From: Niveibacterium terrae
Lineage (GTDB): Bacteria > Pseudomonadota > Gammaproteobacteria > Burkholderiales > Rhodocyclaceae
Direction: 5' to 3'
Length of the DNA: 64,000 nt
NCBI RefSeq assembly: GCF_048213115.1
Contig: NZ_CP172404.1
Coordinates: 1,488,001-1,552,000, forward strand
The notes beneath the pieces were generated by a model. The model saw only the letters and a program-made list of their open reading frames with translations. It searched no databases and was not told where the DNA came from. A program made the position numbers and the translations under genes. Below are positions 41,119 to 49,448 of this stretch, one piece after another (the stretch's first letter is position 1; each line of letters begins with the position of its first letter).

Positions 41119-43884
41119 ATGAACTTCAATATTCTCAAAGAGCTTTTCGCGGGATTCATCCGGACCCGCGGCATTGGTCGTCATTTCCGCCGTTTGGTGC
41201 TGCTCGATAGTTTGACCCGAACCGACGTCAGCAGGGAGGTTCCTCCGGCCCTATCCCAGACGCTGATTGCCGCCGCGCTCTGCGACCCGGATGAGTTGCT
41301 GAATAGGCTGAATTCGAGCCTTCACGGTCTGAGCGAGGTACAGGCCGATAAGGCAAGGGAGCGCTTTGGCCCGAACGAGGTCGACCAGGAAAAACCGCTG
41401 CCCTGGTGGCGCCATCTCTGGCATTGTTACAAGACCCCGTTTGATCTGCTGCTCACTCTTCTTGCGACGATTTCCTACGTTACCGACGATATGAAGGCGA
41501 CGCTTGTCATCGGGTCCATGGTCGTGCTGTCCGTGATGATCCGCTTCTGGCAGGAGAGCAAATCCAATCGCGCCGCCGACAAACTGAAGGCAATGGTCAG
41601 CAATACCGCGACGGTCATCCGCCATGATCTGGCTGAGGATGCACAGGAGGATGCGCGTCGCTATTTCGATGTCCAGATCCACCCCAAGGCACCGAGCAAG
41701 CTCGAAGTCGCGATCAAGCTTCTGGTTCCGGGCGATATCGTCGTCCTCTCCGCCGGAGACATGATTCCCGCCGATAGCCGGGTGCTCTCAGCCAAGGATT
41801 TGTTCGTCAGCCAGGCCGCGATGACCGGCGAGTCGCTGCCCGTCGAGAAGTTTGCCGCGCAGAAGAGCTCCGACACCGCAAATCCGCTGGAGCTTGAGAA
41901 CATCCTGTTCATGGGGACCAATGTGGTCTCTGGCTCCGCGACGGCGGTCGTTGTCGCAACGGGGAACCGCACCTACTTTGGCGCCTTGGCCCAACGCGTG
42001 ACGAGCACCGATCGGGCGCCCACGCAGTTTCAGGCTGGCGTCAACAAGGTGGCCTGGCTGCTGATCCGTTTCATGTTTGTCATGACGCCGCTGGTGCTGT
42101 TCATCAACGGCTTCACCAAGGGCGACTGGACCGAGGCCTTCCTGTTCGCGATGTCGATCGCTGTCGGTCTGACGCCGGAAATGCTGCCGATGATCGTCAC
42201 CTCGACCCTTGCCAAGGGGGCGGTGATTCTGTCCCGGCAGAAAGTCATCGTGAAGCGCCTGGACGCCATTCAGAACTTTGGCGCCATGGATGTGCTGTGC
42301 ACCGACAAGACCGGCACGCTGACTCAGGACAAGATTTTTCTGGCTCACCATACCGACGTCTGGGGGATGGAGTCGGACGATGTTCTGGAGTCCGCTTACC
42401 TCAATAGCTATTACCAGACGGGCTTGAAGAATCTTCTGGATGTGGCGGTGCTCGAACACGCGGAAGTCCATCAAGAGCTCAATCCTGCGCTCAACTTTCG
42501 CAAGGTCGACGAGATCCCGTTTGATTTCAACCGCCGCCGCATGTCGGTTGTCGTCGCAGAGCACGAGGCGCATCACATGCTCATCTGCAAGGGGGCGGTC
42601 GAAGAAGTGCTGGATGCCTGCAGCCGGGTCCGCCACGGTGAAGTCGATGAGCTGCTGACCCCCGAGCTTCTGGCACGCGTTCGCGCCGTCACCGCGGGGC
42701 TCAATGCCGACGGCCTGCGCGTCGTGGCTGTCGCGTCGAAGGAATTGCCACCCACTCATGAAACTTATGGAGTCGCCGACGAATCGGAGCTGACGCTGAT
42801 CGGTTATGTCGCTTTCCTCGACCCCCCCAAGGAATCCACTGCGCCTGCGCTCAAGGCGCTGGCCGCGCATGGGGTCAGCGTCAAGGTGCTCACTGGCGAT
42901 AACGAACTGGTGACCGCAAAAATCTGTCGCGAGGTCGGACTGGAGGCCGATCGCGTCCTGCTCGGTTCCGAGATCGAGCGGATGTGCGACACCGAGTTGT
43001 CACGGGCAGTGGATACCCTGAGCGTCTTTGCCAAGCTGACGCCGGCCCACAAGGAACGCGTCGTTCGGCTGCTCAAGGCCAATGGGCATGTGGTCGGTTT
43101 CATGGGGGATGGGATCAACGATGCTCCGGCGCTGCGTACCGCAGACATCGGGATCTCGGTGGACACGGCAGTCGATATCGCGAAGGAGGCGGCTGACATC
43201 ATCCTGCTCGAAAAGAGTCTGATGGTGCTGGAGGAGGGGGTGATCGAAGGACGCAAGACCTTCGCCAACATGCTCAAATACATCAAGATGACAGCCAGCT
43301 CGAACTTCGGAAACGTCTTTTCGGTTCTGATCGCGAGCGCTTTCATCCCCTTTTTGCCGATGCTGCCAATGCACCTTCTGGTGCAGAACCTGCTCTATGA
43401 TATTTCGCAGATCGCGATTCCCTTCGACAATGTCGATGAGGAACTGGTAAAAGATCCGCAACGCTGGAATCCGGGTGATATCGGGCGTTTCATGCTGTTC
43501 TTCGGGCCGGTCAGCTCGGTCTTTGACATCACAACCTATCTGGTCATGTGGTTCGTCTTCGGCGCGAACACAGCCGAACAGCAGACCCTCTTCCAATCGG
43601 GATGGTTCATCGAGGGGCTGATGACGCAGACGCTGGTCGTGCACATGATCCGGACCCAGAAAATTCCATTCATTCAAAGCCGTCCGGGAGCCGCGCTGCT
43701 GATGACGACATCGCTCATCATGGCTTTGGGCGTTTTCATCCCGATGGGGCCTTTTGCGCATTACTTCAAGTTGCAGGCCTTGCCACTCATCTACTTTCCG
43801 ATCCTGATTACCATCCTGCTGGCCTATATGGTTCTGACGCAGCAGATGAAACGCTACTACACCCGCAGGTTTGGCTGGCAGTAG
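41119..43884 (+). CDS. mgtA: P-type Mg2+-import ATPase (MgtA/MgtB)
   Basis: 921 residues. An N-terminal cation-ATPase domain (GLSEVQADKARERFGPNEV), the actuator motif MTGESLPVEK, the phosphorylation site CTDKTGTLTQD, and nucleotide-binding FDFNRRRMSVVV with CKGAVEEVLD are present. The hinge is GDGINDAPALRTADIGISV. About ten membrane helices include the P3B-specific PFDNVDEEL segment after helix 5/6. It imports Mg2+ across the inner membrane. ATG 41119 follows a long non-coding leader. It is downstream of a QseBC/PmrAB-like system, but no CTTAAG box is visible in its own leader. Confidence 0.95.
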   Translation: MNFNILKELFAGFIRTRGIGRHFRRLVLLDSLTRTDVSREVPPALSQTLIAAALCDPDELLNRLNSSLHGLSEVQADKARERFGPNEVDQEKPLPWWRHLWHCYKTPFDLLLTLLATISYVTDDMKATLVIGSMVVLSVMIRFWQESKSNRAADKLKAMVSNTATVIRHDLAEDAQEDARRYFDVQIHPKAPSKLEVAIKLLVPGDIVVLSAGDMIPADSRVLSAKDLFVSQAAMTGESLPVEKFAAQKSSDTANPLELENILFMGTNVVSGSATAVVVATGNRTYFGALAQRVTSTDRAPTQFQAGVNKVAWLLIRFMFVMTPLVLFINGFTKGDWTEAFLFAMSIAVGLTPEMLPMIVTSTLAKGAVILSRQKVIVKRLDAIQNFGAMDVLCTDKTGTLTQDKIFLAHHTDVWGMESDDVLESAYLNSYYQTGLKNLLDVAVLEHAEVHQELNPALNFRKVDEIPFDFNRRRMSVVVAEHEAHHMLICKGAVEEVLDACSRVRHGEVDELLTPELLARVRAVTAGLNADGLRVVAVASKELPPTHETYGVADESELTLIGYVAFLDPPKESTAPALKALAAHGVSVKVLTGDNELVTAKICREVGLEADRVLLGSEIERMCDTELSRAVDTLSVFAKLTPAHKERVVRLLKANGHVVGFMGDGINDAPALRTADIGISVDTAVDIAKEAADIILLEKSLMVLEEGVIEGRKTFANMLKYIKMTASSNFGNVFSVLIASAFIPFLPMLPMHLLVQNLLYDISQIAIPFDNVDEELVKDPQRWNPGDIGRFMLFFGPVSSVFDITTYLVMWFVFGANTAEQQTLFQSGWFIEGLMTQTLVVHMIRTQKIPFIQSRPGAALLMTTSLIMALGVFIPMGPFAHYFKLQALPLIYFPILITILLAYMVLTQQMKRYYTRRFGWQ

Positions 43885-43986
43885 AGCTCGGTGGCTGCGC
43901 GGCAAATCTTCTTTGCCATCAGAGGGATCAAGTCATATGGCGGGGCGAGGGATGGAAGCCTCCAAAGAGAGGGCATTTTGGATTGA

Positions 43987-44769
43987 ATGGATATGTTTGT
44001 TTTTGATGATTTCCTTCGCAGTCGGTATGGCGCGATTTTCTCGGTCGCGCTGTGTCTGATGCTGCCCACCCATGCCTTTGCGGGCCACCCGCTGGCGACG
44101 GAGGACTCGGGTGTTCAGGGGCGGGATAATGTGCAGTTCGAACTGAGCGTGGATCGCGCCGTGGAGCGCGACTCCCGACTCACGAGCCAGTCTGTCAATG
44201 CCACCGTGACCTATGGCATGACTGACGCGCTCGACGTGGCTTTCTCGGCGCCCTGGTTGCGCAATCAGATCAGCGAGGATCCGGACAAATTCCAGCGAGG
44301 AGTCGGCGACGCTTCCATTTTTGTGAAGTGGCGGAACTATCAGGATGGAAAGTTCAGCCTTGCGCTGAAACCTATCCTCACCCTTCCGACCGGAGACTCT
44401 GCAAAGGGGCTGGGCAACGATCGCCTGAACCCGGGGGGGACCGGAGTGTTGGGGTGGGGCGGCGACAGCGTGAGTCTGTCTGCCAATCTGGCTTATACCT
44501 TCAATGACAACAAGCTTGGCGATCGCAAGGATATCTGGAGCTCCTCGTTTTCTGTTGTGGCAGCGCTGGCAAACAGACTGAGCGGCGTCGCGGAGCTGGG
44601 GGCCTACCGCAACAGCAATGCAGCTTCGCGCAAGAATCCGGTCTTTGCGACAGTCGGCCTTGTCTTTCACCCAAGTGACAAGCTGGATCTGGATATCGGT
44701 TACAGAAATCTCCTGCTTGATTCCCGGCGTCAGTACTCCATCGGCGCCGGGATCGCTGTGCGCAGGTAG
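43987..44769 (+). CDS. outer-membrane beta-barrel protein (Phenol_MetA_deg/transporter type)
   Basis: 260 residues with a signal peptide (about 1-32, ending AFAGHPLATEDSG) and then amphipathic beta strands ending in an aromatic-poor GAGIAVRR. GHPLATEDSGVQGRDNVQFELS and TPTGDSAKGL-like blocks are typical of the PF13557 family of putative outer-membrane channels found beside metal and aromatic catabolism genes. It begins about 100 bp after mgtA on the same strand, so an operon is possible. Substrate is unknown. Confidence 0.82.
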   Translation: MDMFVFDDFLRSRYGAIFSVALCLMLPTHAFAGHPLATEDSGVQGRDNVQFELSVDRAVERDSRLTSQSVNATVTYGMTDALDVAFSAPWLRNQISEDPDKFQRGVGDASIFVKWRNYQDGKFSLALKPILTLPTGDSAKGLGNDRLNPGGTGVLGWGGDSVSLSANLAYTFNDNKLGDRKDIWSSSFSVVAALANRLSGVAELGAYRNSNAASRKNPVFATVGLVFHPSDKLDLDIGYRNLLLDSRRQYSIGAGIAVRR

Positions 44770-44846
44770 TGGGTCCGAGTTTCATCCGGGGGGCTTGACG
44801 GCGCCCTGCATCCTCTTCTCGACTCACCGTGGGCCGTGAACGACAA

Positions 44847-44866
44847 AACCCCGGTCTCCCGGGGTT
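44847..44866 (-). terminator. CCCCGG/CCGGGG terminator of the truncated Asr-like copy
   Basis: Stem AACCCCGG/CCGGGGTT, loop TCTC. It is the same hairpin that follows the other four Asr-like genes, retained although this copy is broken. Confidence 0.85.
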
Positions 44867-44889
44867 CTGCATTCAATGAGCGGCGCGGC

Positions 44890-45070
44890 TCACTTCGCGG
44901 CGGAGGCTTCCGCCTTCGGTGCGGCCTTCTTCACCTTCTTGACCTGGTGCTTCTTGACCGAAGCCTTCGCGGTCGCGGCGGGCTTGGCGGCCGGAGCCGA
45001 GCCGGTGGGGGCGGGGGCCTCGGCGGCGAAGACGCCGGCGGCAAAGGTCAGCGCGGAGAGGGTGGCGAGT
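44890..45070 (-). pseudogene. Asr-like gene, 5'-truncated copy
   Basis: Reads ATLSALTFAAGVFAAEAPAP through to KAEASAAK and stop, identical in plan to the intact 63-residue copies. The first codons (MKKLI), SD, leader hairpin and operator are replaced by unrelated sequence upstream of 45070. No in-frame ATG or GTG with a ribosome binding site exists ahead, so it cannot make the normal preprotein. The break lies at the border of a low-GC gene, suggesting truncation when that segment was inserted. Confidence 0.85.
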
Positions 45071-45253
45071 GGGGGTGACGAAGTGCTCGTGGGGAGCGCA
45101 TACTTTTGAAAAGTAGGTCGAATGAGGGCTCTTTGGCTGTTTTTTGGGGGCGAAATTTCACTATTCAGCTTCGCTGCTCCAGATTGGATGATCTAGTTCG
45201 GTTGTCTCGCCTTGGTATTTTTGCGGATTTATTGTTTCCTTCTGGAGGCTTCG

Positions 45254-46597
45254 ATGAAGTACATGTTTCCCTCGACTGTTGCTGCAAGTCTGCTGCTGGC
45301 GGCGACCGTACATGCCGCTAGCTTTGACTGTCAGCAGGCGCGCCATCCAGTGGAAAAAATTGTTTGCGCCAATAGCGATCTTTCAAAGCTGGACGACGAG
45401 TTGGCCGCCGCCTGGCGCGCCTCACAGGCGGCATGTGCTGACCCTGCACTAATGCGCCTGCACATGCAGCAGGCATGGATGGCGGATATCCGAAACTATG
45501 CGCGATATTATGTCGGCGACAAGACGAAATCCCCCGCCGATTCCGAAAAAGCGCATGCCAAAAGTTTGCGGGAAAGTTACCGCGGGCAAATCGATCTGCT
45601 AAATGCGGATGCCGAAGAATGCCAGTGGTTAGCTACTCTGAAGTCACACACCGTGCTGCCAAAATTTACATCGCCACTCGATTGCAGTCACCCAGCGGAT
45701 GTGGTGGAGAAAGGTATCTGCCTGCGCGAATATGTTCGAAAACCCGCACTGAAAATGCATGCCGCTTTTGTAAGCGCGGTGTCTGCATGCGCCGACCCGC
45801 AGGTGCACTGGCGCGATCCTCTGGTCGCGCTGCTTGAAGAGGCAAAGCGCACCGCTCATGAGAACGAAGAGCAAGAGGGGGTGCGCTATACGCCTGAGAA
45901 TGTGGAGATCGGAAATATTCATGTGCAATTGGAAAATGCCGATGTGCCATGGAATGAATTGAAAAATTTTTGCCTGAGTGTTCCTCTGGCTGAGCGCCGG
46001 GCAGAGATTCACATAACCAAAGCTTCGAAGCAGCTTGCATTCACTATAGCGAAGCTGGGCTACACTCCCGATGACACCGCAGCACGTTTGCTCGTGCAGG
46101 ACGCAAAAAGCCGTCGTACTCTGCTTGATGTCAATATCCCAAACATTGTGTTGAGTACGGAAGGTGGGGAACTTCTGGTCAACTCGGCGCGTTTGTATGA
46201 CGACCAGGGTACGATCAATGTTGGAGACTTCAACTTTGATGGGCTGGACGATTTTGCGGTGCAGATTGGCAATGAAGGCTCTTATGGCGGGCCAAACTAT
46301 GCCGTTTTTCTGCGCACTCCAAATGGCTTCGTTCACAACCAACGCATGAGCGATCTCACGATTGAGGGTTTAGGTTTCTTTGGTTTTGACGCCAAAACGA
46401 AGACGCTGAGCACCTTCAGCAAAAGCGGCTGTTGCGATCATTGGGAAACAATATACAAGGTGGTGAGCAATCAACCCGTTCCTGTCCGCATGACTCGCGA
46501 TCTCATAACTCCTGATGATACGGGGCGTATCGAGGAGTCGGTGTACACGGATGGTCGATGGAAAATAGTCAAAGTTCGAAAATATCGGCCGAAATAG
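45254..46597 (+). CDS. secreted LprI-like / XAC2610-like protein
   Basis: 447 residues. Signal peptide MKYMFPSTVAASLLLAATVHA, then an N-terminal LprI (DUF1311)-type cysteine motif FDCQQARHPVEKIVCANSDLSKLDDELAAAW. A second related block is FTSPLDCSHPADVVEKGIC. The C-terminal half carries an FG-GAP-like NVGDFNFDGLDDFAVQ and SYGGPNYAVFL segment seen in XAC2610-type proteins. SD GGAGG precedes ATG 45254. It is a low-GC gene flanked by a broken and an intact Asr-like copy. LprI-type domains inhibit lysozyme in some bacteria; here that is only a possibility. Confidence 0.78.
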   Translation: MKYMFPSTVAASLLLAATVHAASFDCQQARHPVEKIVCANSDLSKLDDELAAAWRASQAACADPALMRLHMQQAWMADIRNYARYYVGDKTKSPADSEKAHAKSLRESYRGQIDLLNADAEECQWLATLKSHTVLPKFTSPLDCSHPADVVEKGICLREYVRKPALKMHAAFVSAVSACADPQVHWRDPLVALLEEAKRTAHENEEQEGVRYTPENVEIGNIHVQLENADVPWNELKNFCLSVPLAERRAEIHITKASKQLAFTIAKLGYTPDDTAARLLVQDAKSRRTLLDVNIPNIVLSTEGGELLVNSARLYDDQGTINVGDFNFDGLDDFAVQIGNEGSYGGPNYAVFLRTPNGFVHNQRMSDLTIEGLGFFGFDAKTKTLSTFSKSGCCDHWETIYKVVSNQPVPVRMTRDLITPDDTGRIEESVYTDGRWKIVKVRKYRPK

Positions 46598-46767
46598 TAT
46601 TCGATACGATATTCCCACCCTTCCGGCGTTTCGCCTCTAGGTCTGCAGGTTGAGGGCCTGCTTTTCATGTCCTTGAGAGAATTCAGGTGTCGGCTACCGC
46701 CCTTCGAAGCTTTTGTGCTTCAGCTGTGCGGCATTTTGGACGGTTCCGCTCCGACGCCGTAAACGAC

Positions 46768-46791
46768 AAAACCCCGGTCTCCCGGGGTTTT
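46768..46791 (-). terminator. terminator of Asr-like gene (46.8 kb)
   Basis: AAAACCCCGG/CCGGGGTTTT stem with TCTC loop and T-rich flanks on both strands. It may also end transcription of the convergent LprI-like gene. Confidence 0.9.
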
Positions 46792-46812
46792 GTTTTCATT
46801 GGGCGGCGCGGC

Positions 46813-47004
46813 TCACTTCGCGGCGGAGGCTTCCGTCTTCGGCGCGGCCTTCTTCACCTTTTTGACCTGATGCTTCTTGACCGAAGCCTTCGCGGTCGCG
46901 GCGGGCTTGGCGGCCGGAGCCGAGCCGGTGGGGGCGGGGGCTTCGGCGGCGAAGACACCGGCGGCAAAGGTCAGAGCGGAGAGGGTGGCGATCAGCTTCT
47001 TCAT
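46813..47004 (-). CDS. Asr-like small secreted Ala/Lys/Pro-rich protein, copy A
   Basis: 63 residues. The signal peptide MKKLIATLSALTFAAGVFA is cleaved before AEAPAPTG. The mature part of about 44 residues contains only low-complexity Ala, Pro, Lys, Thr and Ser with one His (KASVKKHQVKKVKKAAPK). This composition matches acid-shock protein Asr of enterobacteria: a basic, disordered periplasmic protein induced by acid. SD AAGGAG. Upstream are a leader hairpin and a four-half-site operator; downstream is a dedicated terminator. It is the same module as at 55.3, 61.3 and 62.7 kb. Confidence 0.85.
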   Translation of the reverse strand: MKKLIATLSALTFAAGVFAAEAPAPTGSAPAAKPAATAKASVKKHQVKKVKKAAPKTEASAAK

Positions 47005-47024
47005 GGTGGGGCTCCTTGTTGGAT

Positions 47025-47039
47025 CACTCGCGATGAGTG
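47025..47039 (-). promoter_or_regulatory. leader hairpin of Asr-like copy A
   Basis: CACTC-GCGAT-GAGTG just upstream of the SD. The other copies have CACTCG-TGCT-CGAGTG at the same place, so pairing is preserved while the loop changes. Confidence 0.5.
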
Positions 47040-47065
47040 CACGACTGCAGTGTGCGGCGCCGAGG

Positions 47066-47103
47066 CTTAAGGCCTGATGAAGCGGACTTAAGCGGGGCTT
47101 AAA
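47066..47103 (-). promoter_or_regulatory. four-half-site CTTAAG operator, copy A
   Basis: Minus strand: TTTAAG-N5-CTTAAG-N4-CTTCAT-N5-CTTAAG, 38 bp. The first pair matches the PmrA/QseB consensus YTTAAK-N5-YTTAAK exactly. Half sites are one helical turn apart. Confidence 0.8.
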
Positions 47104-47178
47104 CGGACGCGGTACGGGGATTTGCCTGGGCGAAGGCTCGCGCGTAGGCTCGTCAGCTTTCCCGCTTCGAGGTGTCGC

Positions 47179-47622
47179 GTGACTGATTTCTGGACCTGGG
47201 CCTCCATCGTCGGACTGTCGGCGACCCCGAACCTGGTGCTGGGGCCGTCGGTCGCGGTCGGCGTCGGAATCAAGGCACACATCAGCCCGTTGATCCTGCT
47301 GCCCGTCGTCGCGACGAGCGCTTACATCGAGGGGCTCATCATCGCCTGGCTAGCCGGCCAGAGCACGCGGCTTGGGCCCATCCACCGCTGGGTCGCGCGG
47401 CTGCGCACACCGAGGAGCGAGGCCTTCGCCCGCCGGTGGGGAGTCTGGGGCGGCCTCTCGCTGGGCTGCGCCGTACTCGGCCAGGAACCGATCCTCGTCG
47501 CGCTGCGCTGGCTGGGCGTCGGCATGAGCCGGATCTACTGGCCGCTCGCGCTCAGCAATGCGCTCTTCGCCGTCCTCTATTACGCGATCCTCCTGGGTGG
47601 CTTTCTGCAACTGGGGCTCTGA
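47179..47622 (+). CDS. integral membrane protein, unknown
   Basis: 147 residues from GTG 47179 with SD CGAGGTG; the frame upstream runs through the Asr-like operator and is rejected. Four hydrophobic segments (about 6-25, 30-50, 88-105 and 118-142) are visible, with a basic cytoplasmic loop (RWVARLRTPRSEAFARRWG). It resembles small-multidrug-export-type or related bundles only loosely. It lies ahead of the MarR-ArsN2 gene on the same strand, but a palindromic operator in the 110-bp gap suggests separate control. Confidence 0.65.
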   Translation: MTDFWTWASIVGLSATPNLVLGPSVAVGVGIKAHISPLILLPVVATSAYIEGLIIAWLAGQSTRLGPIHRWVARLRTPRSEAFARRWGVWGGLSLGCAVLGQEPILVALRWLGVGMSRIYWPLALSNALFAVLYYAILLGGFLQLGL

Positions 47623-47668
47623 GTCACGGCGACGGGTTTCGTTGTCGCCCCGGCAGCAGATCAATAAA

Positions 47669-47683
47669 GTTGTCATTGACAAC
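47669..47683. promoter_or_regulatory. palindromic operator upstream of MarR-ArsN2 gene
   Basis: GTTGTCA-T-TGACAAC, a perfect 7-bp-arm palindrome 49 bp before the ATG. It resembles TTGTC-type MarR operators, so autoregulation by the MarR half is likely. Confidence 0.7.
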
Positions 47684-47732
47684 CAAATGGCCTTGCGGCA
47701 GGCTGTCGTCTTCGCTGTCTGAAGGAGGGGCC

Positions 47733-48635
47733 ATGAGCCTTCCCTGTTCAACCGGAGAGAGGCTGCGCGAGCTCGTGCGCCAGTACGTCAGGATCCAGAG
47801 GGTCCAGAACAGCTGCTGCGACGACGCCTCGACGGTCCAGTGCCACATCCTGAACGAGCTGCTGCGCCACGAGATCCTGTCGCAGAGAGCGCTGGCCGAT
47901 CAGCTGGGCCTGGACAAAGGCTGGATCAGCCGGGCTGTCGCCGCGCTGGTCGATGAAGGCGTGATCGACAAGGCTCAGGACGGGCAGGACAAGCGCAGCG
48001 TTGCGCTGCGTCTGACCGAATCCGGCCGGGCCCGCGCCCGCGCGCTCAACGCGAAGCTGAACCTGCATGCGGAAGGCGTGCTCGCCGCGCTGTCCGGCGA
48101 CCGACTGGAGACCGTCCACGACGCGCTCGGCTGGCTGCTCGAAGCGCTGGCCGACTCGGCCTCGACCCCGGTCGCGCGCTGTGGCTGCGCTTCGACCCCG
48201 GCGCCAGCGCAGATCCGACCGGCCCGTGATGCGGACTGGCCGCAGATCGAAGCGCTCCTCCTCGCCTGTCGCCTGCCCGTCATTGGCGCTCGCGAACACC
48301 TCGCTACCTTCCTGGTCGCAGAAGCCGAAGGCGCGATCGTCGCGTCGGCCGGGCTGGAGCGCGAGGGGGACTCGGCGCTGCTGCGCTCGGTCGCGGTCTC
48401 GCCCTCGTGGCGACGCAAAGGCCTCGCCGCACAGCTTCTCGATGCACTGCAGGATCGCGCCAGGGGGGACGGAGTCGAATCCCTGTATCTGCTGACCACG
48501 TCGGCCGAAGCCTATTTCGGCGCGCGCGGTTTCGCGCGCTGCACGCGCGACGATGTGCCTACCGCTCTGCGCGGCTCGACGCAATTCCAGGGCGTCTGCC
48601 CGGCCTCGGCGGCCGTGCTGCGCCGCACTCTTTGA
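47733..48635 (+). CDS. MarR regulator - ArsN2-type acetyltransferase fusion
   Basis: 300 residues. Residues 1-145 form a MarR winged helix (LSQRALADQLGLDKGWISRAVAALVDEGVIDKA, wing GQDKRSVALRLTESG). A linker with CGCAS follows, then a GNAT domain from about 155. The GNAT part, IRPARDADWPQIEALLLACRLPV to LRSVAVSPSWRRKGLAAQLL and STQFQGVCPASAAVL, matches ArsN2 arsenic-resistance acetyltransferases. An unusual CC...C cluster (SCCDDASTVQC, about 27-36) could bind As(III). SD GGAGGGG. It is followed 8 bp later by ArsN1. Confidence 0.87.
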   Translation: MSLPCSTGERLRELVRQYVRIQRVQNSCCDDASTVQCHILNELLRHEILSQRALADQLGLDKGWISRAVAALVDEGVIDKAQDGQDKRSVALRLTESGRARARALNAKLNLHAEGVLAALSGDRLETVHDALGWLLEALADSASTPVARCGCASTPAPAQIRPARDADWPQIEALLLACRLPVIGAREHLATFLVAEAEGAIVASAGLEREGDSALLRSVAVSPSWRRKGLAAQLLDALQDRARGDGVESLYLLTTSAEAYFGARGFARCTRDDVPTALRGSTQFQGVCPASAAVLRRTL

Positions 48636-48643
48636 GAGGACTC

Positions 48644-49138
48644 ATGATGGAAATCGGGATCCGTGCGCTCGAAGCGCGCGACTGGCCGCAAGTCAGGGCC
48701 ATCTACCTTTCCGGCATCGCGACCGGCAATGCGACCTTCCAGACCGAAGCGCCGCAGTGGGCGGACTGGGACAGCGGCCACCTCGCCGATTGCCGCTTCG
48801 TCGCCGAAGCGGAGGGCCGGGTTCTGGGCTGGATCGCGCTCAGCGCGGTGTCGAGCCGACCGGTCTATCGCGGCGTCACCGAAGTCAGCGTCTATGTCGA
48901 CACCGAGCACGCGGGTCGGGGCGTCGGCCGACGCCTGATGAGCCATCTGGTCCGGGCATCGGAAGAGCTGGGGATATGGACGCTGCAGGCCGGCATCTTT
49001 CCCGAGAACGCCGCGAGCCTTGCGCTGCACCGAACACACGGCTTCCGCGAAGTCGGTTGCCGCGAGAAGCTCGGCCTGCTCGACGGACGCTGGCGCGACG
49101 TGATGCTGCTGGAGCGGCGCAGCCTGCAGCCGGCCTGA
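48644..49138 (+). CDS. ArsN1/phosphinothricin-type N-acetyltransferase
   Basis: 164 residues, GNAT fold. IRALEARDWPQVRAIYLSGIATGNATFQTEAP is the N-terminal signature of the PAT/Bar/ArsN1 group. Acetyl-CoA binding is in VSVYVDTEHAGRGVGRRLM, and ENAASLALHRTHGFREVGCREKLG is typical of the C-terminus. Such enzymes acetylate the amino group of phosphinothricin, methionine sulfoximine or arsinothricin. Sitting 8 bp after a MarR-ArsN2 gene favours the arsinothricin-resistance (ArsN1) role. SD GAGAGGA precedes ATG 48644 (an adjacent ATG at 48647 is possible). Confidence 0.88.
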   Translation: MMEIGIRALEARDWPQVRAIYLSGIATGNATFQTEAPQWADWDSGHLADCRFVAEAEGRVLGWIALSAVSSRPVYRGVTEVSVYVDTEHAGRGVGRRLMSHLVRASEELGIWTLQAGIFPENAASLALHRTHGFREVGCREKLGLLDGRWRDVMLLERRSLQPA

Positions 49139-49448
49139 GCGCGATCACGCGGCCGGCTCGGGCGGTGCGACGAAGACCGGCGCGCAGGTCGAACTTCTGA
49201 TCGGGCGACACAAAGCGCACCTTCCTGAGGGCAGATGGGGGCGATGCCTCGCTCGGCGATCGCATCGGCGGGATGGCTGTGGCTCAGGGTCTGGCCTGCA
49301 GCCCGAACATGTCGAGACGAACGCCCGAGGACAGGGATTCGAACCGCGAGTGGCGTCGTCTCTTTATACGCAGCAACATTACAACAACTATTGAAATGTT
49401 GCTGCGCTCCGTGCTTCAATTCGGCCATCACTGTACGAAGGGGGCGAC
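49139..49448. other. 310-bp intergenic region with promoter for sigZ
   Basis: No gene is supported. The first half is GC rich. The second half contains an AT-rich promoter-like segment with TTTATA and the large inverted repeat listed separately. A GGATTCGAACC sequence near 49335 recalls a tRNA T-arm but is not part of a foldable tRNA. Confidence 0.5.
49370..49405. promoter_or_regulatory. 11-bp-arm inverted repeat upstream of sigZ
   Basis: GCAGCAACATT (49370-49380) and AATGTTGCTGC (49395-49405) are perfect complements around a 14-base AT-rich centre (ACAACAACTATTGA). It overlaps the only plausible promoter for sigZ, so it is probably an operator. Confidence 0.65.

Noticed and set aside
44876..45109. 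Long plus-strand ORFs opposite the Asr-like genes (also at 46.8, 55.2, 61.3 and 62.6 kb)
   Set aside because: They are antisense shadows caused by the GC-rich, stop-poor complement of the Ala/Lys/Pro codons. The conserved SD, signal peptide and terminator are on the minus strand.
49325..49350. tRNA gene suggested by GGATTCGAACC
   Set aside because: Only a T-loop-like string is present. Neither strand gives an acceptor stem or anticodon arm at the right distance.
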